Source: Blasia pusilla
Taxonomy: Eukaryota; Marchantiophyta; Marchantiopsida; Blasiales
Assembly (NCBI GenBank): GCA_050084515.1
Contig: CM114272.1
Span: 55,118,001-55,182,000, forward strand
DNA length: 64,000 nt
Direction of reading: 5' to 3'
Shown: piece after piece, positions 24,361-34,424 of the stretch
How the letters are laid out: every line of letters begins with the position of its first letter
Numbering within the stretch: position 1 is the stretch's first letter
The notes under the pieces: model-generated
The model's input: only the letters and a program-made list of their open reading frames with translations
The model's database searches: none
What the model was told of the DNA's origin: nothing
Position numbers and translations under genes: made by a program

Positions 24361-24550
24361 GCATCCGCTCCAATGGCCTAGCCTCCTATCTCCTGGCCTC
24401 GCTCTGTGCCCCCTTGTATCTATGCCCTAGATATCTACACACGCACCCTATTTGACCCATGTTGGCCATGCAACATCCCATTGTCCCCACATTCACATGT
24501 GTCTCATTCCTTGGTGATAGAAGTGTATCCAATCTTCTCGCAAAAAATGG
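24361..24550. other. spacer with a satellite B edge
   Basis: Mostly unassigned. The last 35 bases before the next element (GAAGTGTATCCAATC… GGAAAT) match part of the satellite B unit found at 33139-36885, which shows the gypsy element at 24555 inserted into that satellite. Confidence 0.5.
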
Positions 24551-24554
24551 AAAT

Positions 24555-25068
24555 TGTCACGAATTTTTAGGATAGATTAGAGAGATGTGGTAGAGCGCCT
24601 TTGCAAGTAGAGGAGGATAGGCTCTGGAGGTCGAGGATGACCTACCGAGGTCTCGGGAAACCTAAGAGAGTAGGTATCCCCTTTGTTTCGGCTTATTTGG
24701 AGCCATATAGAGAAACTTAATATTTTGGGTAAGTTTCCATGTTCGGTAAAGTTGACTTTCCACTTTGGGAAGTGGCCCTTGACCCGCTACAATAGATCAA
24801 GAGCCAAGGAGATGACATGCGAGCATAGGTTACCAAGGAGAGAGCTTGGGAGAGGGAAGGGGGTATATCTCAAGGAGAGAGACCTTGAGAGCTCATTCTC
24901 TCTTTGTTGAACCTCTTGGCACGAGGGGGCGAAGCTATGGTCCCTTGCCTTGTGAGTGTAACGCAAGCCTCTCATTAGGAGAGTGGGTTTGGTTTGACAT
25001 TGAGAGATATGTGAGAGTGCACATATTTAAGAGCACTGGTGTTGAGAGAGATTGGATCTTGATTTTAC
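24555..25068 (+). repeat. 5' LTR of the methyltransferase-bearing element
   Basis: Co-linear with 32496-33013, from TGTCACGAATTTTTAGGATA through CTACCGAGGTCTC, GACCCGCTAC and AAGGAGAGAGC to AGAGATTGGATCTTGATTTTA. Similarity stops there; the 3' LTR continues for another 125 bases that have no match here, so this LTR has lost or replaced its end. No clear primer site follows. Confidence 0.75.
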
Positions 25069-26108
25069 AAAGAGAGAATGAGCCTCCTCGCTCATGTCTA
25101 GGCAACTGCCGCGCGACGTCTGTCCTTCCGCGCTTCCGTCTACAGATGGCCGTCCATTGGGCTGACGCCATCCCCATTCCCGTTAGTTGGTCCTCCGTCA
25201 ACTTCCGTCCTCTAGCGTTTGCTACCGTTGGAAATTAGATAGTGGAACTTGAGGACCGTTGATTTTTATTTGCACCGCCACGACATATTTGTTCTGGCCG
25301 CCACCGTTTTGGCAGTTATATCATCGACCGATGAGGGCAGGTGATCCTTGGATTATGGGATATCAGTTTATTTTCCACTTTACTATGTTGTGATTGGTAG
25401 CCGGTTGAGAACAATCCACTACCATGCTGTGACGCCCATAGCCGCAACGCACCGTTGATTGCCGCGTCGTGCTGTTGATGGCCGTACCGCACCGTCTCGA
25501 TCTTGCATTTGCACCATCATTGTGGAGCAGATTGTGTTTTGTTGCTCTTGAGGAGGGTGTGGCATTGAGTGCCGCACCCATTTTTGAGTGTTGTGCCATC
25601 TGTAGCCGTTCCGTGCCGCCTGTGCCGCACCGTTTTGCTGGACCCGCACCGCACATCAAGGAGATTTGAGCATCGTGAGTACCAGGGGAGTCCAACTTGC
25701 TATTTGGAGGAGTTTGTCTTCACCACCAAGTTGGGGTCGAGTTTTTCAATTTCTGAGGAGGGATCGACATTTATTCAGGTTACCCATTCTTGTCTTTTTC
25801 CCTGCACGTGTTAGGTATTTCCGGGTATGGGGAAGTCATTTGGGATATTGGGTTTTTGTGGTGATGCTAAGAGCATCCATGATATATGGATTTAGGGGAC
25901 ATAGACCTGTGTGGGATGTCCAGAGTTGAGGATGGTTTGTCGATGAGACGATAGATCAGTTGATTTTCCGCACCACGTTGCTTGTTGCCGCACAACACAC
26001 GTCTAAGTGAGAGAGGGTAGATTGAGTGCCGCATATTTAGTTTGGTGGTTGAGGGATTACTTGCGAGATTGAGAGTGATCGTGTGAGAGGGGCACGAGGG
26101 TCATCACG
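25069..26108 (+). other. leader region of the methyltransferase-bearing element
   Basis: About 1 kb between the LTR and gag. Many CCGC, CCGCAC and GCCGC motifs give it a more GC-rich look than the flanks. Open frames on both strands are low-complexity and show no family resemblance. Confidence 0.4.
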
Positions 26109-27196
26109 ATGTCCTTTCAGGATTTTGAGAGGCGAGGTAGAGGACCTGAGAGTAGCTCTGGAGGGTTTACCCGGAGTGATTCGAGGTTTCGAAGACCTCC
26201 ATCGGAGAGACCACCTCGATCTCCTTCTGTGTCGTCTTCAAACGAATGGAAGAGTGTAGGGGAGTGTGCTAGTGGTCCACGGCATATATTATGTGGACCT
26301 ACTAGTTGGGCGTACGAGATGGACGACTGGGGTAGAGGACCGCGTAGGTTTTCGGGTGCTGTAGGAACCATAGAGCTACATGACTTCATTGCGGAGTTTA
26401 GGAGTTGGTTTGGCTCATTGCGGGCTAGGAACTCTAGAGAGTTCAACCTGTTTATAGCATGGAACGGTATGTTCCAGCATTTAGAGGGCGCATCCATGGA
26501 CGATTACCATGAGTTCTCCCACAAATATGCCCAAGAGATTGAGGCATGGCGACTCTACTATGATCCACACTATGTGTCATGGACTGAGCCGTTTCTAGAT
26601 GAGGAGGGGGAGTCAAGAGAGCGAGTTAATCAACCAATGCAAGCGTGTGTAGACCTCACGCAAACTCTCACCCGGTCGCCTCTCAAACTCGTGAATGCTC
26701 CGCAACTTCTCCGTCCGTACCCTCTAGTAGCTCGCCCTCAACTCAGCAAAGAACTCAACCACGGAGTTGAACATGGGATGAACTCAAGTGGATGATGCAA
26801 CTGCTCCATTGCGATTCATCCCTCCTACAACATCAATCAAGCTATTCAGTCGTGGTACGCGATGCTGGACCAGACCCTGCAAACACGGGTGCGGGAGGGG
26901 TGCTTCTTATGAACACCTCCCCTACATTGAGAGATGCTTTTAGGACTGTCGAGAACATTGAACACAACATGGCGGAGGAGACCATAGCCACCTTGGGTTT
27001 TAGGTGAGAGCAGTCACAATTGCCAGCACCACCAATGTAGCAATGTGGATTCCGTGATAGATTTGTGGCACCACGAGTTCAGGGAGGATACCGGGAGGCC
27101 AAGCCATTGAGACCTACGCCTTCATATGCGGCTCAGTAGTAGTCGCCTCCGATTACTTGTTGGTCATGTGGTGGAGCCCATCATCAGCGTGATTGC
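26109..27196 (+). pseudogene. gag-like protein with CCHC zinc knuckle
   Basis: An open frame of 228 codons starts at 26109 with a basic, Ser/Arg-rich N-terminus (about residues 1-50) and then a capsid-like stretch typical of plant gag (RFSGAVGTIELHDFIAEF near residues 79-96, FNLFIAWNGMFQHLEG near 109-124). After a stop at 26793 the reading shifts, and at 27158-27196 a zinc knuckle CWSCGGAHHQRDC (C-x2-C-x3-H-x4-C) is in frame. A second knuckle-like piece (27267-27310, RYGHTRARC) has lost one Cys and carries a stop. Gag forms the particle that packages the element's RNA. The arrangement is shared with the truncated copy at 54.7 kb, which supports a family-wide design. Confidence 0.65.
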
Positions 27197-27639
27197 ACTG
27201 GTTAGGGTCATGGTAGCGTGCTTCAGTATGGAGGAGGAGATGGTACTGCACAAGGAGGTTATCAGTGTGACTATTTTTAGAGATATGGTCACACACGAGC
27301 TAGGTGTTTCAGCTTGCACCATGAGTTACGTCCAGACCGAGGGCCAGAGAGGGCACCAGAGCCAGTTACCAATCTGGGTGGGCCTAGAGGTCGTACACCA
27401 GGTGGTCCCATTGGGGGATGAGGAGTTGGATTCGCCCGAGGGGGTGGTGGGGTTGCCCATGGAGGAGGTAGAGTCCCATCACCTAGACGCATGGAGGGAG
27501 ACGCTGAGCGTGAAGCTGGGATGGCTGCTCAGATACAGCTGCTACACCAGAAGATTTTCGTTATGGCATTGAGGTTACCTGATGGTGGATCCATGGCATC
27601 GATGCCTTATGGAGCCGCCAGAGATATGGAGGATCCTGG

Positions 27640-28600
27640 TTGGATGTGCGGGGTTGCCCAGATGGAGGCCGCCGCAGTTGTTTCTTGTGGAGCAGCAGCA
27701 GAGTTGGATTCACAGCGAAGGGAAGCCAGGAAATAGACGAGGCTTCCTCAGTCTTTCATGTTGTCTGGGGCTGTCCTCATCAGAGTTCCCAGAGACTTGG
27801 TGATATTATTGGTATGCAGGCACGGAGGGCGATGGGAGAAACAAGTGGGACGACTCTCATTGTTGATGCTCACGAGGAGCATGTGTCGAGTACGATGTTG
27901 GGGGCGGCCATGATGGTGTACCGTGCTCCAATGTTTTCTGCTTCTGATATTATGATGTTGGGAGGTACGCCCATTGAGGTTTTACGGCTGGCCGCTATAC
28001 TATATGAGTATGGAGTTGGAGTTCGTGCATCACGTTCAAAGGTGATTGTAGAGGAGATGATGGACCTGCCCTTGGAGCAAATGCTCCGGTTGTCCACGTC
28101 AGATTCATGGCAGGCTGCGGCTGCTAGGATGGCGGAGATGCCGGCTAGACCCGCGATAGAGCGTGCCATGGCCTCTCCTGGTGTTTTTTTGCTGGATAAT
28201 CGGGGAGAGATCTTCTTGTTGGTGAGTCCAAGAGGTAGAGCTTTTAGTGCGGAGCGCGGCTTGTTGGATTCAGGAGCGGAACCCCTCATGTTGGGGAAAG
28301 CACCATTAAGAGGATTGGGCTTGACGAGAGCCGATGTAGAGCGTTGTCCATTCCGGATATAGAAATCCTTGGGTGAAGTGAGTACCACACTGAATATCAC
28401 CCGATAGGAGGTTGTGATGAGGATTCGCCCAAGACATCCTACACATGAGTCCATGGTGCGAGCCAAGGCGATAATGATTGATGCAGAGTCCTACGACGTC
28501 TAGGTTGGTGGACCAGTGTTGTACCCGATGGGGTTTTCCTTGGATTAATGGGAGGAGTCAGCATCCTACAGACCAGGATGGAAGTCAGGTGATGGGCGCC
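27640..28600 (+). pseudogene. retropepsin-like aspartic protease region
   Basis: The frame open from 27640 to 28362 contains LLDSGAEPLMLGKAPLRGLG, with the D-S-G-A catalytic triad at 28267-28278, near the end of a long N-terminal segment (IIVEEMMDLPLEQ-like and RPAIERAMASPGVFLLDN blocks). Downstream, in another frame, AIMIDAESYDV, LYPMGFSLD and SYRPGW (about 28468-28590) look like the C-terminal half of the same domain. The protease would cut the polyprotein. The truncated copy at 55.8-56.49 kb and 63.83 kb aligns with this region across the chromovirus insertion, a good check of both readings. Confidence 0.65.
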
Positions 28601-28694
28601 TTAGCTCATTACCCATTTGATTCACAGGTGCAGTGATCGAGCGATGGCTAGGAGAGATGGCGACCTTACCAGCGCCATCACTTAGCCTAGTGAT

Positions 28695-29918
28695 TTGATT
28701 GAGGGACATGTCCATGCAGAGGACACTCCCTTCCCTGACATGTCTATGGAGAGGAGTGTCATGGTAGCCGCATTAGTCTGTGGAGGAGAGGTGCCGCTTT
28801 GGGGCTCGACTGAGAAGCTTCGACGCTTAGCCATTGAGCAGGTGCAAACCGCGTGGAGCGAGATATTTGCAACAGAGCGTGTCGGGTCAGAGGAACCCGA
28901 GGTAGCCGAGAGTGCTATGATGAAGCTCTTGGATACCACACCCATTATGTGGCACATCCCAGAGGAGGGTATTCAGGTGTTGGATCTCTTTGGAGGGATC
29001 AACACTAGGTTAGTTGTTGTTTTGCAGGCAAGAGTACGCGTGCAGTAGTACATGTATGTGGAGATTAATGATGTTGCGAGGTGTGCTTCACTTCACCATG
29101 TGGCATAGTTACGCCTCCGTTTTCCCGACTTGTTGTCTACGTCCACTATCCAGGGATACTAGAGTTCCCTACCGCGGGATATTTCATTGTTGGGGGCGTA
29201 GGACTTGGAGCGGGTAGGGGCCATAGATTTGGTCACTGCTGGTTGGCCGTGTCAGGGCCAATCGCATGTTGGACGAGGTAGTGGATTAGCTGACACTCGG
29301 TCCAGGTTATTTTGGGAGATGATGCGGATTTTGCAATACTTGCAAGAGCATCAGTCTCGTTCTCAAGCATAAATTTTGGAGAATGTGCCAATCTTGGGCG
29401 ATTCGAGGTCACGAGTGGTGACGAGTGCACATCAGGTGCGTGCATGGATCGACTCAGCAGTGTTTTTGGATGCGGCGAGTGTAGGTTCTAGAGTACACAG
29501 CCCGCGTCTTTGGTGGACCAAATTGGTCCCACATGAGGTTTTGTGGAGGGCGTATGCTAGCGTGGAGCACCCCTCCGATTTGTTGGTGGATTCTATTCTG
29601 GATCCAGGTCGTCAATCACAGAAAATGAGGCATGATGATCGACCTCCGTTGAATGTGGTCAATAGGATTGGCATGCCACGGGCAACCTTTCCCATATTTG
29701 TGAGTTTTCATGCTTCCTATGCATTCCAAGAGGCCGGATCTGGCTTGGTTTGGGATGACCGGATACAGAGGTTGGTGGAGCCCAAAGCCGATGAGCGAGA
29801 ACGAGCGACAAGATTCCCCATAAGAATGACGGCAGTACCATCACTATTAGAGGCATCACAACGTCATGTCTTGGGTCAGGCAATGGATCTGAACTGCTTG
29901 ACATGGGTTTTAAGCTAA
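28695..29918 (+). pseudogene. C5-cytosine DNA methyltransferase domain inside the Ty3 element
   Basis: One reading frame, in phase from 28695 to 29918, shows the ordered motifs of C5-cytosine methyltransferases: motif I VLDLFGG (28977-28997, SAM binding), motif II-like YVEIND (29052-29069), motif IV AGWPCQGQS with the catalytic Cys codon at 29250-29252, then GLADTRSRLFWEMMRIL, motif VI ILENVP (29373-29390), motif VIII-like SPRLWWTK (about 29502-29525), motif IX-like DERERATRFP, and motif X-like GQAMDLN (29874 onward). Such enzymes move a methyl group from SAM to cytosine C5. About 408 codons is full length for a catalytic domain. Five stops interrupt the N-terminal half (29046, 29106, 29160, 29199, 29370); the C-terminal half is open. 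Motif I reads DLFGGIN rather than DLFxGxG, a possible decay change. It lies between protease and RT, in the same frame as RT, so it was part of the pol polyprotein. Confidence 0.85.
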
Positions 29919-30739
29919 GGCGTAGCTGAGCAGCGTCGTTTGAGGATGCGACAAATCACAACTATTGCGTTGGTGAGCCCCATGCCTATCGAGATGGTTG
30001 AGGCAGTGGCTAAGGGCAAGATCCGAGGAGATCGACACACCATGGGTGATTGAGAGAGACACCCTTGGACTTCTTGGGATGTTTTGCAGGTACGTCAGGA
30101 GATGATAGCCACAGCGTCGAGCGTGGTTCCGGGTACTGCACTTGGAGATGAGAGTTTTGTTGTCCGAGACGGGGTTGCACCATAGCAACCACCAACACCC
30201 ACGCCGGAGAGTCCTATCGTAGTCATGATGGAGACTTGGGAGCTAGATATGGGCCCTAAAATAACAAGAGGAGAGCGGCGCCGGATACACCAGTTCCTTG
30301 GGAGTTATATGAGTTGTTTTGCATTTAGTATGCATGATTTGGGTACGCTAAAGGGTCAAGGGATCCAAATTGAGTTGTGGAGTGACGCGCCGGTCTTCCA
30401 ACGACCCTATAGGTAGAGTGACATGGAGAGGGCTGTGATTCAGAGTAGGAGCCAGGACTTGGTTGGAGCAAGACTAGTGGAGATGTTGCATGGAGAGTAT
30501 GCATCTGCCATTGTCATACGCGCCAAGAAGGATGTGCATTGCAACTGGACGAATAGACGGATGTGTGGAGATTATCGACCTATCAAATGGCAGACAAAGT
30601 TTGATAGGTAAGCCATGCCCACCCCTGAGGAGATCTTTCATGCCATTGGGCATGCAAAGGTCTTTAGTTCATTGGATTTGCAAGCCGGATACCATCAGCT
30701 GCCTATCAGATTGGAGGACAGGACAAATTGACGTCCGCG
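29919..30739 (+). pseudogene. Ty3-type reverse transcriptase, N-terminal part only
   Basis: Continues in the same frame as the methyltransferase. RT blocks: FQRPYR (about 30399), SAIVIRAKKD (30508), RRMCGDYRPIKW (30556), MPTPEEIFHAIGHAKVFSSLDLQAGYHQLPI (30615-30707). Right after LEDRTN the sequence jumps to the start of RNase H, so the palm with the YxDD catalytic pair is missing. Stops at about 30417 and 30612. The RT fragment on the minus strand at 51858-52115 belongs to the same or a close family. Confidence 0.8.
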
Positions 30740-31126
30740 CCCATATTGCGGAGACCGATCAGGGGGCATCCTTTCCAGTTGCATACTGATTGGAGCATGT
30801 TGGGGCTTGGAGCCGTGCCCACCCAACATGACGATGATGGTAGAGATTTTGTGATGGCTTACGCAAGTCGCTCGAACAATGCTGCGGAGGCGAAGTATAG
30901 CTCGTATGAGGGTGAATGCTTAGCTGCAGTATGGGCTATCGCACATTTCAGATGTTATCTATTTGGAAATCCCCTTACCATCATTACTGATCATCAGCCA
31001 CTTAAGTGGTTGATGGAGTCCGACAAGCTTATAGGAAAGCTTGCGAGGTGGGCTCTTTTGTTGCAAGAGTATGACTTCCAGGTGGTGCATAGACTTGGGA
31101 TGATCCACAATTGCATCTACTTGTGA
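30728..31126 (+). pseudogene. Ty3 RNase H domain
   Basis: Frame open from 30728. Matches the RT-attached RNase H of Ty3 elements: SAPILRRPIRGHPFQLHTD, GLGAVPTQ, YASRSNNAAEAKYSSYEGE, ECLAAVWAIAHFRCYLFG, IITDHQPLKWLM, and a closing QVVHRLG. RNase H removes the RNA strand during reverse transcription. The catalytic residues H-T-D, the E in YEGE and the D in ITDH are present. The domain ends abruptly at MIHN, followed at once by integrase core sequence, so the normal linker and the HHCC zinc domain of integrase are missing. Confidence 0.85.
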
Positions 31127-31930
31127 TCATGGATTTGGGTTATAGATGGAGTTTGGATTTTTCAAGACCTTTTCCTTTGACGGAGCGCCATAGTCGTTAT
31201 GTGTTGGTGATGGTCGGGCACTTCTTGAAGTGGATAGAGTTGGTTGCATTGCCTGACAAAGCGAGTGAGGGAGTAGCGTGTGCCTTCCTAGATTGAGTGC
31301 TGAGTCATTATGGCGCACTGCTGAGGTGTTGACAGACTAGGATACAGAGTTTTGCGGGGAGTTTCAGGCATTGTGTGATTAGGCGCTAATCAACCACTGC
31401 ACCACTTCGCGAGATCATCTCGAGACAGATGGACTAGCATAGAGGGTTGTGCAGATGGTGAAGAGAGGATTACGCAAGTATGGATTGCAGAGAGGTCAGG
31501 TAGAAGATTGGGACCTTCAATTTCTGTGGTTGGCGATGGAATACAGATTCAGCAGGCAAGCATCCTTAGCGTCTTTCTCACCATACTTGCTTTTGTATGG
31601 CCGAGAGCCAGATTCATCTACAGCCATTCGTCAAGATGTTGGTGAGATATTGAACCTTGATGACCCTAATGTATGGATGCGAGCATGTTCTTAGAGGGCT
31701 GAGTTGTAGCGGAGAGTGATATCCATGGCATTTGACAACTTGGCGATTGCGCAACATCGGGATACGTTGAGGTATGCGACTATTCGGGGAGGTGGTTATC
31801 GACCTACTATCATGAGGTTTCATCAAAGAGACTATGTCTACTTGCAGTAGACGGCACCCACGACGTTGGATATGATTGCAGTGCGCACCATCTTGAGAAT
31901 GCGTGAGATTTTGCCATCCGGTGTCTCTTA
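31127..31930 (+). pseudogene. Ty3 integrase core and C-terminal part, broken
   Basis: GYRWSLDFSRPFPLT (31138 onward) is the start of the integrase core with the first catalytic Asp; RYVLVMVGHFLKWIELVALPDKAS follows. The second Asp lies in EVLTD (about 31337), followed by a stop, and the block DGLA-stop-RVVQMVKRGL (31430-31460) has TAG (31440-31442) where Ty3 integrases have the catalytic Glu. Downstream are SFSPYLLLYGREP (31581-31619) and a C-terminal part (GYRPTIMRFHQRDYVYLQ, about 31797-31847). Frames change several times. Confidence 0.75.
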
Positions 31931-32191
31931 TTGGAGGCACGTGATGGTATGGTTTGGAAGGACTATGTGCGTAATAGTACGCCAGGTCATCTTCCAAATA
32001 TTGATGATACAATTGATCCGAGCTTAGCAATAGTTCTTGCAGGCTTGAGATGTATGTTGTGTGGTTACGCCCGTGGTGCAACCTCTATGCTAGTCTGTGA
32101 TGGGTGTTCGAGGGAATGGCATATGGCATGTATGACGCCACCTCTCACTAGGGTTCCTTAGGGATGATGGAAGTGTCCAAGATGTACATAA
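31931..32191 (+). pseudogene. PHD finger at the C-terminus of the Ty3 polyprotein
   Basis: Frame 31931 onward. Zinc ligands in C4-H-C3 order: Cys codons at 32051 and 32060, 32096 and 32105, His at 32120, Cys at 32129, Trp at 32168, Cys at 32174 and 32183. Spacing is C-x2-C-x11-C-x2-C-x4-H-x2-C-x14-C-x2-C, with the typical LVCDGC, WHMAC, PPL, P-x-G-x-W and WKCPRC signatures. Two stops (TAG at 32159, TGA at 32165) fall between PPL and WKC. PHD fingers read histone H3 tails. The upstream linker is HLPNIDDTIDPSLA. It sits where chromoviruses carry a chromodomain, so by analogy it may steer integration (inference). Confidence 0.8.
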
Positions 32192-32370
32192 GATAGGTAG
32201 TTCTAGATTCAAACTTGTGTGTGTGACATGGATGACAAGAAGGCGATTAACGATAGGGCCACATGAACACTCAGTCTTGTTGCTCTTAGAGAGATGTATG
32301 TCATGGTAGGTAGGGATAGATGGCTATATGGAGTTAGAGGGACCTAACCAGCAGCTAGGGGGGCGATAGG

Positions 32371-32493
32371 ATATATTTTGGTACTTCTTGTCTCGTTGTT
32401 TGGATGCCATGAGTTAGCATGGGATCGTGCGTATTTGTGTGTATGTTTATTGACATCGATGTATTTTGTATAGCAATGTGTATGCGCACGATA
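32371..32493 (+). repeat. extra copy of the LTR tail
   Basis: Matches 33016-33138 (TACTTCTTGTCTCGTTG, ATGCCATGAGTTAGCATGGG, ATCGTGCGT, GCACGA.A). It follows a polypurine stretch (AGGGGGGCGATAGG, about 32357) and directly precedes the 3' LTR, so the right end reads tail, LTR body, tail. Confidence 0.7.
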
Positions 32494-32495
32494 AC

Positions 32496-33138
32496 TATCA
32501 CAAATTTTTAGGATAGATTGGAGAGATCTGGTAGAGCGCCTTCACGAGTAGAGGAGGACGGGCTCAAGAGGTTGAGGATGATCTACCGAGGTCTCTTGAA
32601 ACCTGAGAGGGCAAGTTTCTCCTTCGTTTCGGTTCATTTGGAGCCATATAGAGAAATTTACTATTTTGGGCAAGTTTCCATGTTTTATAGAGTTGAATTT
32701 CCATTTTGGGAAGTGGCTCTTGACCCGCTACAGTAGATCAAGAGCCAAGGAGATGACCTACGAGCATAGGTTACCAAGGAGAGAGCTTGGGAGAGGGAAG
32801 GGGGTATACCTCAAGGAGAGAGAGCTTGAGAGCTCATTTTCTCTTTGTTGAACCTCTTGGCACGAGGCGGCGGAGCTATGGTCCATTACCTTGTGAGTGT
32901 AACCCACGCCTCTCATTAGGAGAGTGGGTTTGGTTTGTCATTGAGAGAGACATTTGAGAGTGCACATATTTGAGAGCTATGGTGTTGAGAGAGATTGGAT
33001 CTTGATTTTAATTGGAGATATTTTGCTACTTCTTGTCTCGTTGTTTGGATGCCATGAGTTAGCATGGGATCGTGCGTGTTTGTGTGTATGTTTGTTCACA
33101 ACAATGTATGTTGTACACCAATGTGTATGTGCACGACA
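32496..33138 (+). repeat. 3' LTR of the methyltransferase-bearing element
   Basis: Body 32496-33013 matches the 5' LTR; the last 125 bases match the extra tail at 32371. Ends GCACGACA, complementary in form to the TGTCACG start, followed by AAAT. Confidence 0.75.
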
Positions 33139-34424
33139 AAATCCTACCCAAAAGTAAAGAGGTCTTTTTAGACTTGCTCGATAAGATCTTCTAATGCCCC
33201 TATTTTTCTCGAGGATATGATCTTGAAATGAAATTTTGACCTCTTGTTTATGGAAGTATATTTAAACTCCTAAAATTATTTCAAGATAAATGGAATTCCA
33301 ACTCACAAACCAAAAATATCGAGGTCTTTTTAAACCTTTGTGAAAAGATCTTTTAAGGAAAAAGGTGGTATGCAATTTTCATTTTGTCCAAGTCTATTGT
33401 CTTGGCTGAAATTTTATGTAGTTGTTCATAAAAGTGTATCTTAAATCTTTGCAAATTTTCAAGGATACTTGAAGTCCAACCCAAAGCCTAAATAAGAAGA
33501 GGTATGTCTAGGGAAAAACCCTTGGATTGAGAAAAAAGGGAGTGTGTATTTTTCATCTTCTCCAAGTATGTGATATGTGAGAATAAAAAATCTGACCAAA
33601 TTATGAAAATATATTATAAATCTTAAGGATATAAAGTAGCCTAGTCTTTTCGTGCGCTCATAGTAGAGATTTGATAGAACCTAAACTTGGATCTAACTTG
33701 GCATACAAGAATACGCTACAAGTACAGCTCCACGACTATTTGATTATTCAAGAAACTAGGATTTTTGACCTATTTTCTTTATTTATATTAATATAAAAAA
33801 ATTCCATGCATCCTAATGCAATATAGGATTAGATCATGCTAATAAAGATTTTGCAATAGAGGGTTTGATCATCTAAAACTTCTATAGTACATAGTAAGAA
33901 CCATCAGACTTTCTCTTACCTAGCAGAGGAGGGTGAGCAAAATTTACAAAGAAGTCAACATCTCTCGAGAATTTGTCCAAACATAAAATCTCTCCAAATA
34001 AAAAATCGTGGAAAAACTAGTGCTCTAATACCATGTGAGAATACAAAATGTGACTAAATCACTAAAATATATTACTAATCTTGAAGATAAAAAATGGCCT
34101 AGTCCATCCGTGCGCTCACAGAATACTTTAACATGAAGATTACTCAATATATGAGAATGTGCTACCACTATGACACCTTGACTATTTGACTTCTCAAGAA
34201 ACTAGGGTTTTAAGATTTTTCTTGATTTTTATTAATAGATTTTTTGTGCATCTAAGCCTATATCATATCAAGATATTCGGATCATGTCCCACACCTTCAT
34301 GCTAGATATGTTTAGATCATCCTAATAATAGTACTCCATAAACCACCTATGTCTTATAACTATGACAATCACTCCTTTTGATGTTTAAGTCGAAAATATC
34401 AATTTAGGCTTATCCTCATGTGAG

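Larger units (their letters stand above)
24555..33138 (+). mobile_element. Ty3/gypsy element carrying a DNA methyltransferase and a PHD finger
   Basis: Starts TGTCACGA and ends CACGACA, with AAAT on each side (24551-24554, 33139-33142). The flanks join to a satellite B unit when the element is removed. LTR-like repeats lie at 24555-25068 and 32496-33138. Internal order: gag (26109), CCHC knuckle (27158), protease (27640), cytosine methyltransferase (28695-29918), RT (30225), RNase H (30728), integrase (31127), PHD finger (31931-32191). The order PR-RT-RH-IN is that of Ty3/gypsy. The coding region is full of stops, with deletions in RT and integrase, so this copy is dead. Confidence 0.85.

Noticed and set aside
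26117-26497. Minus-strand open frame opposite gag
   Set aside because: Shadow of the gag coding sequence.
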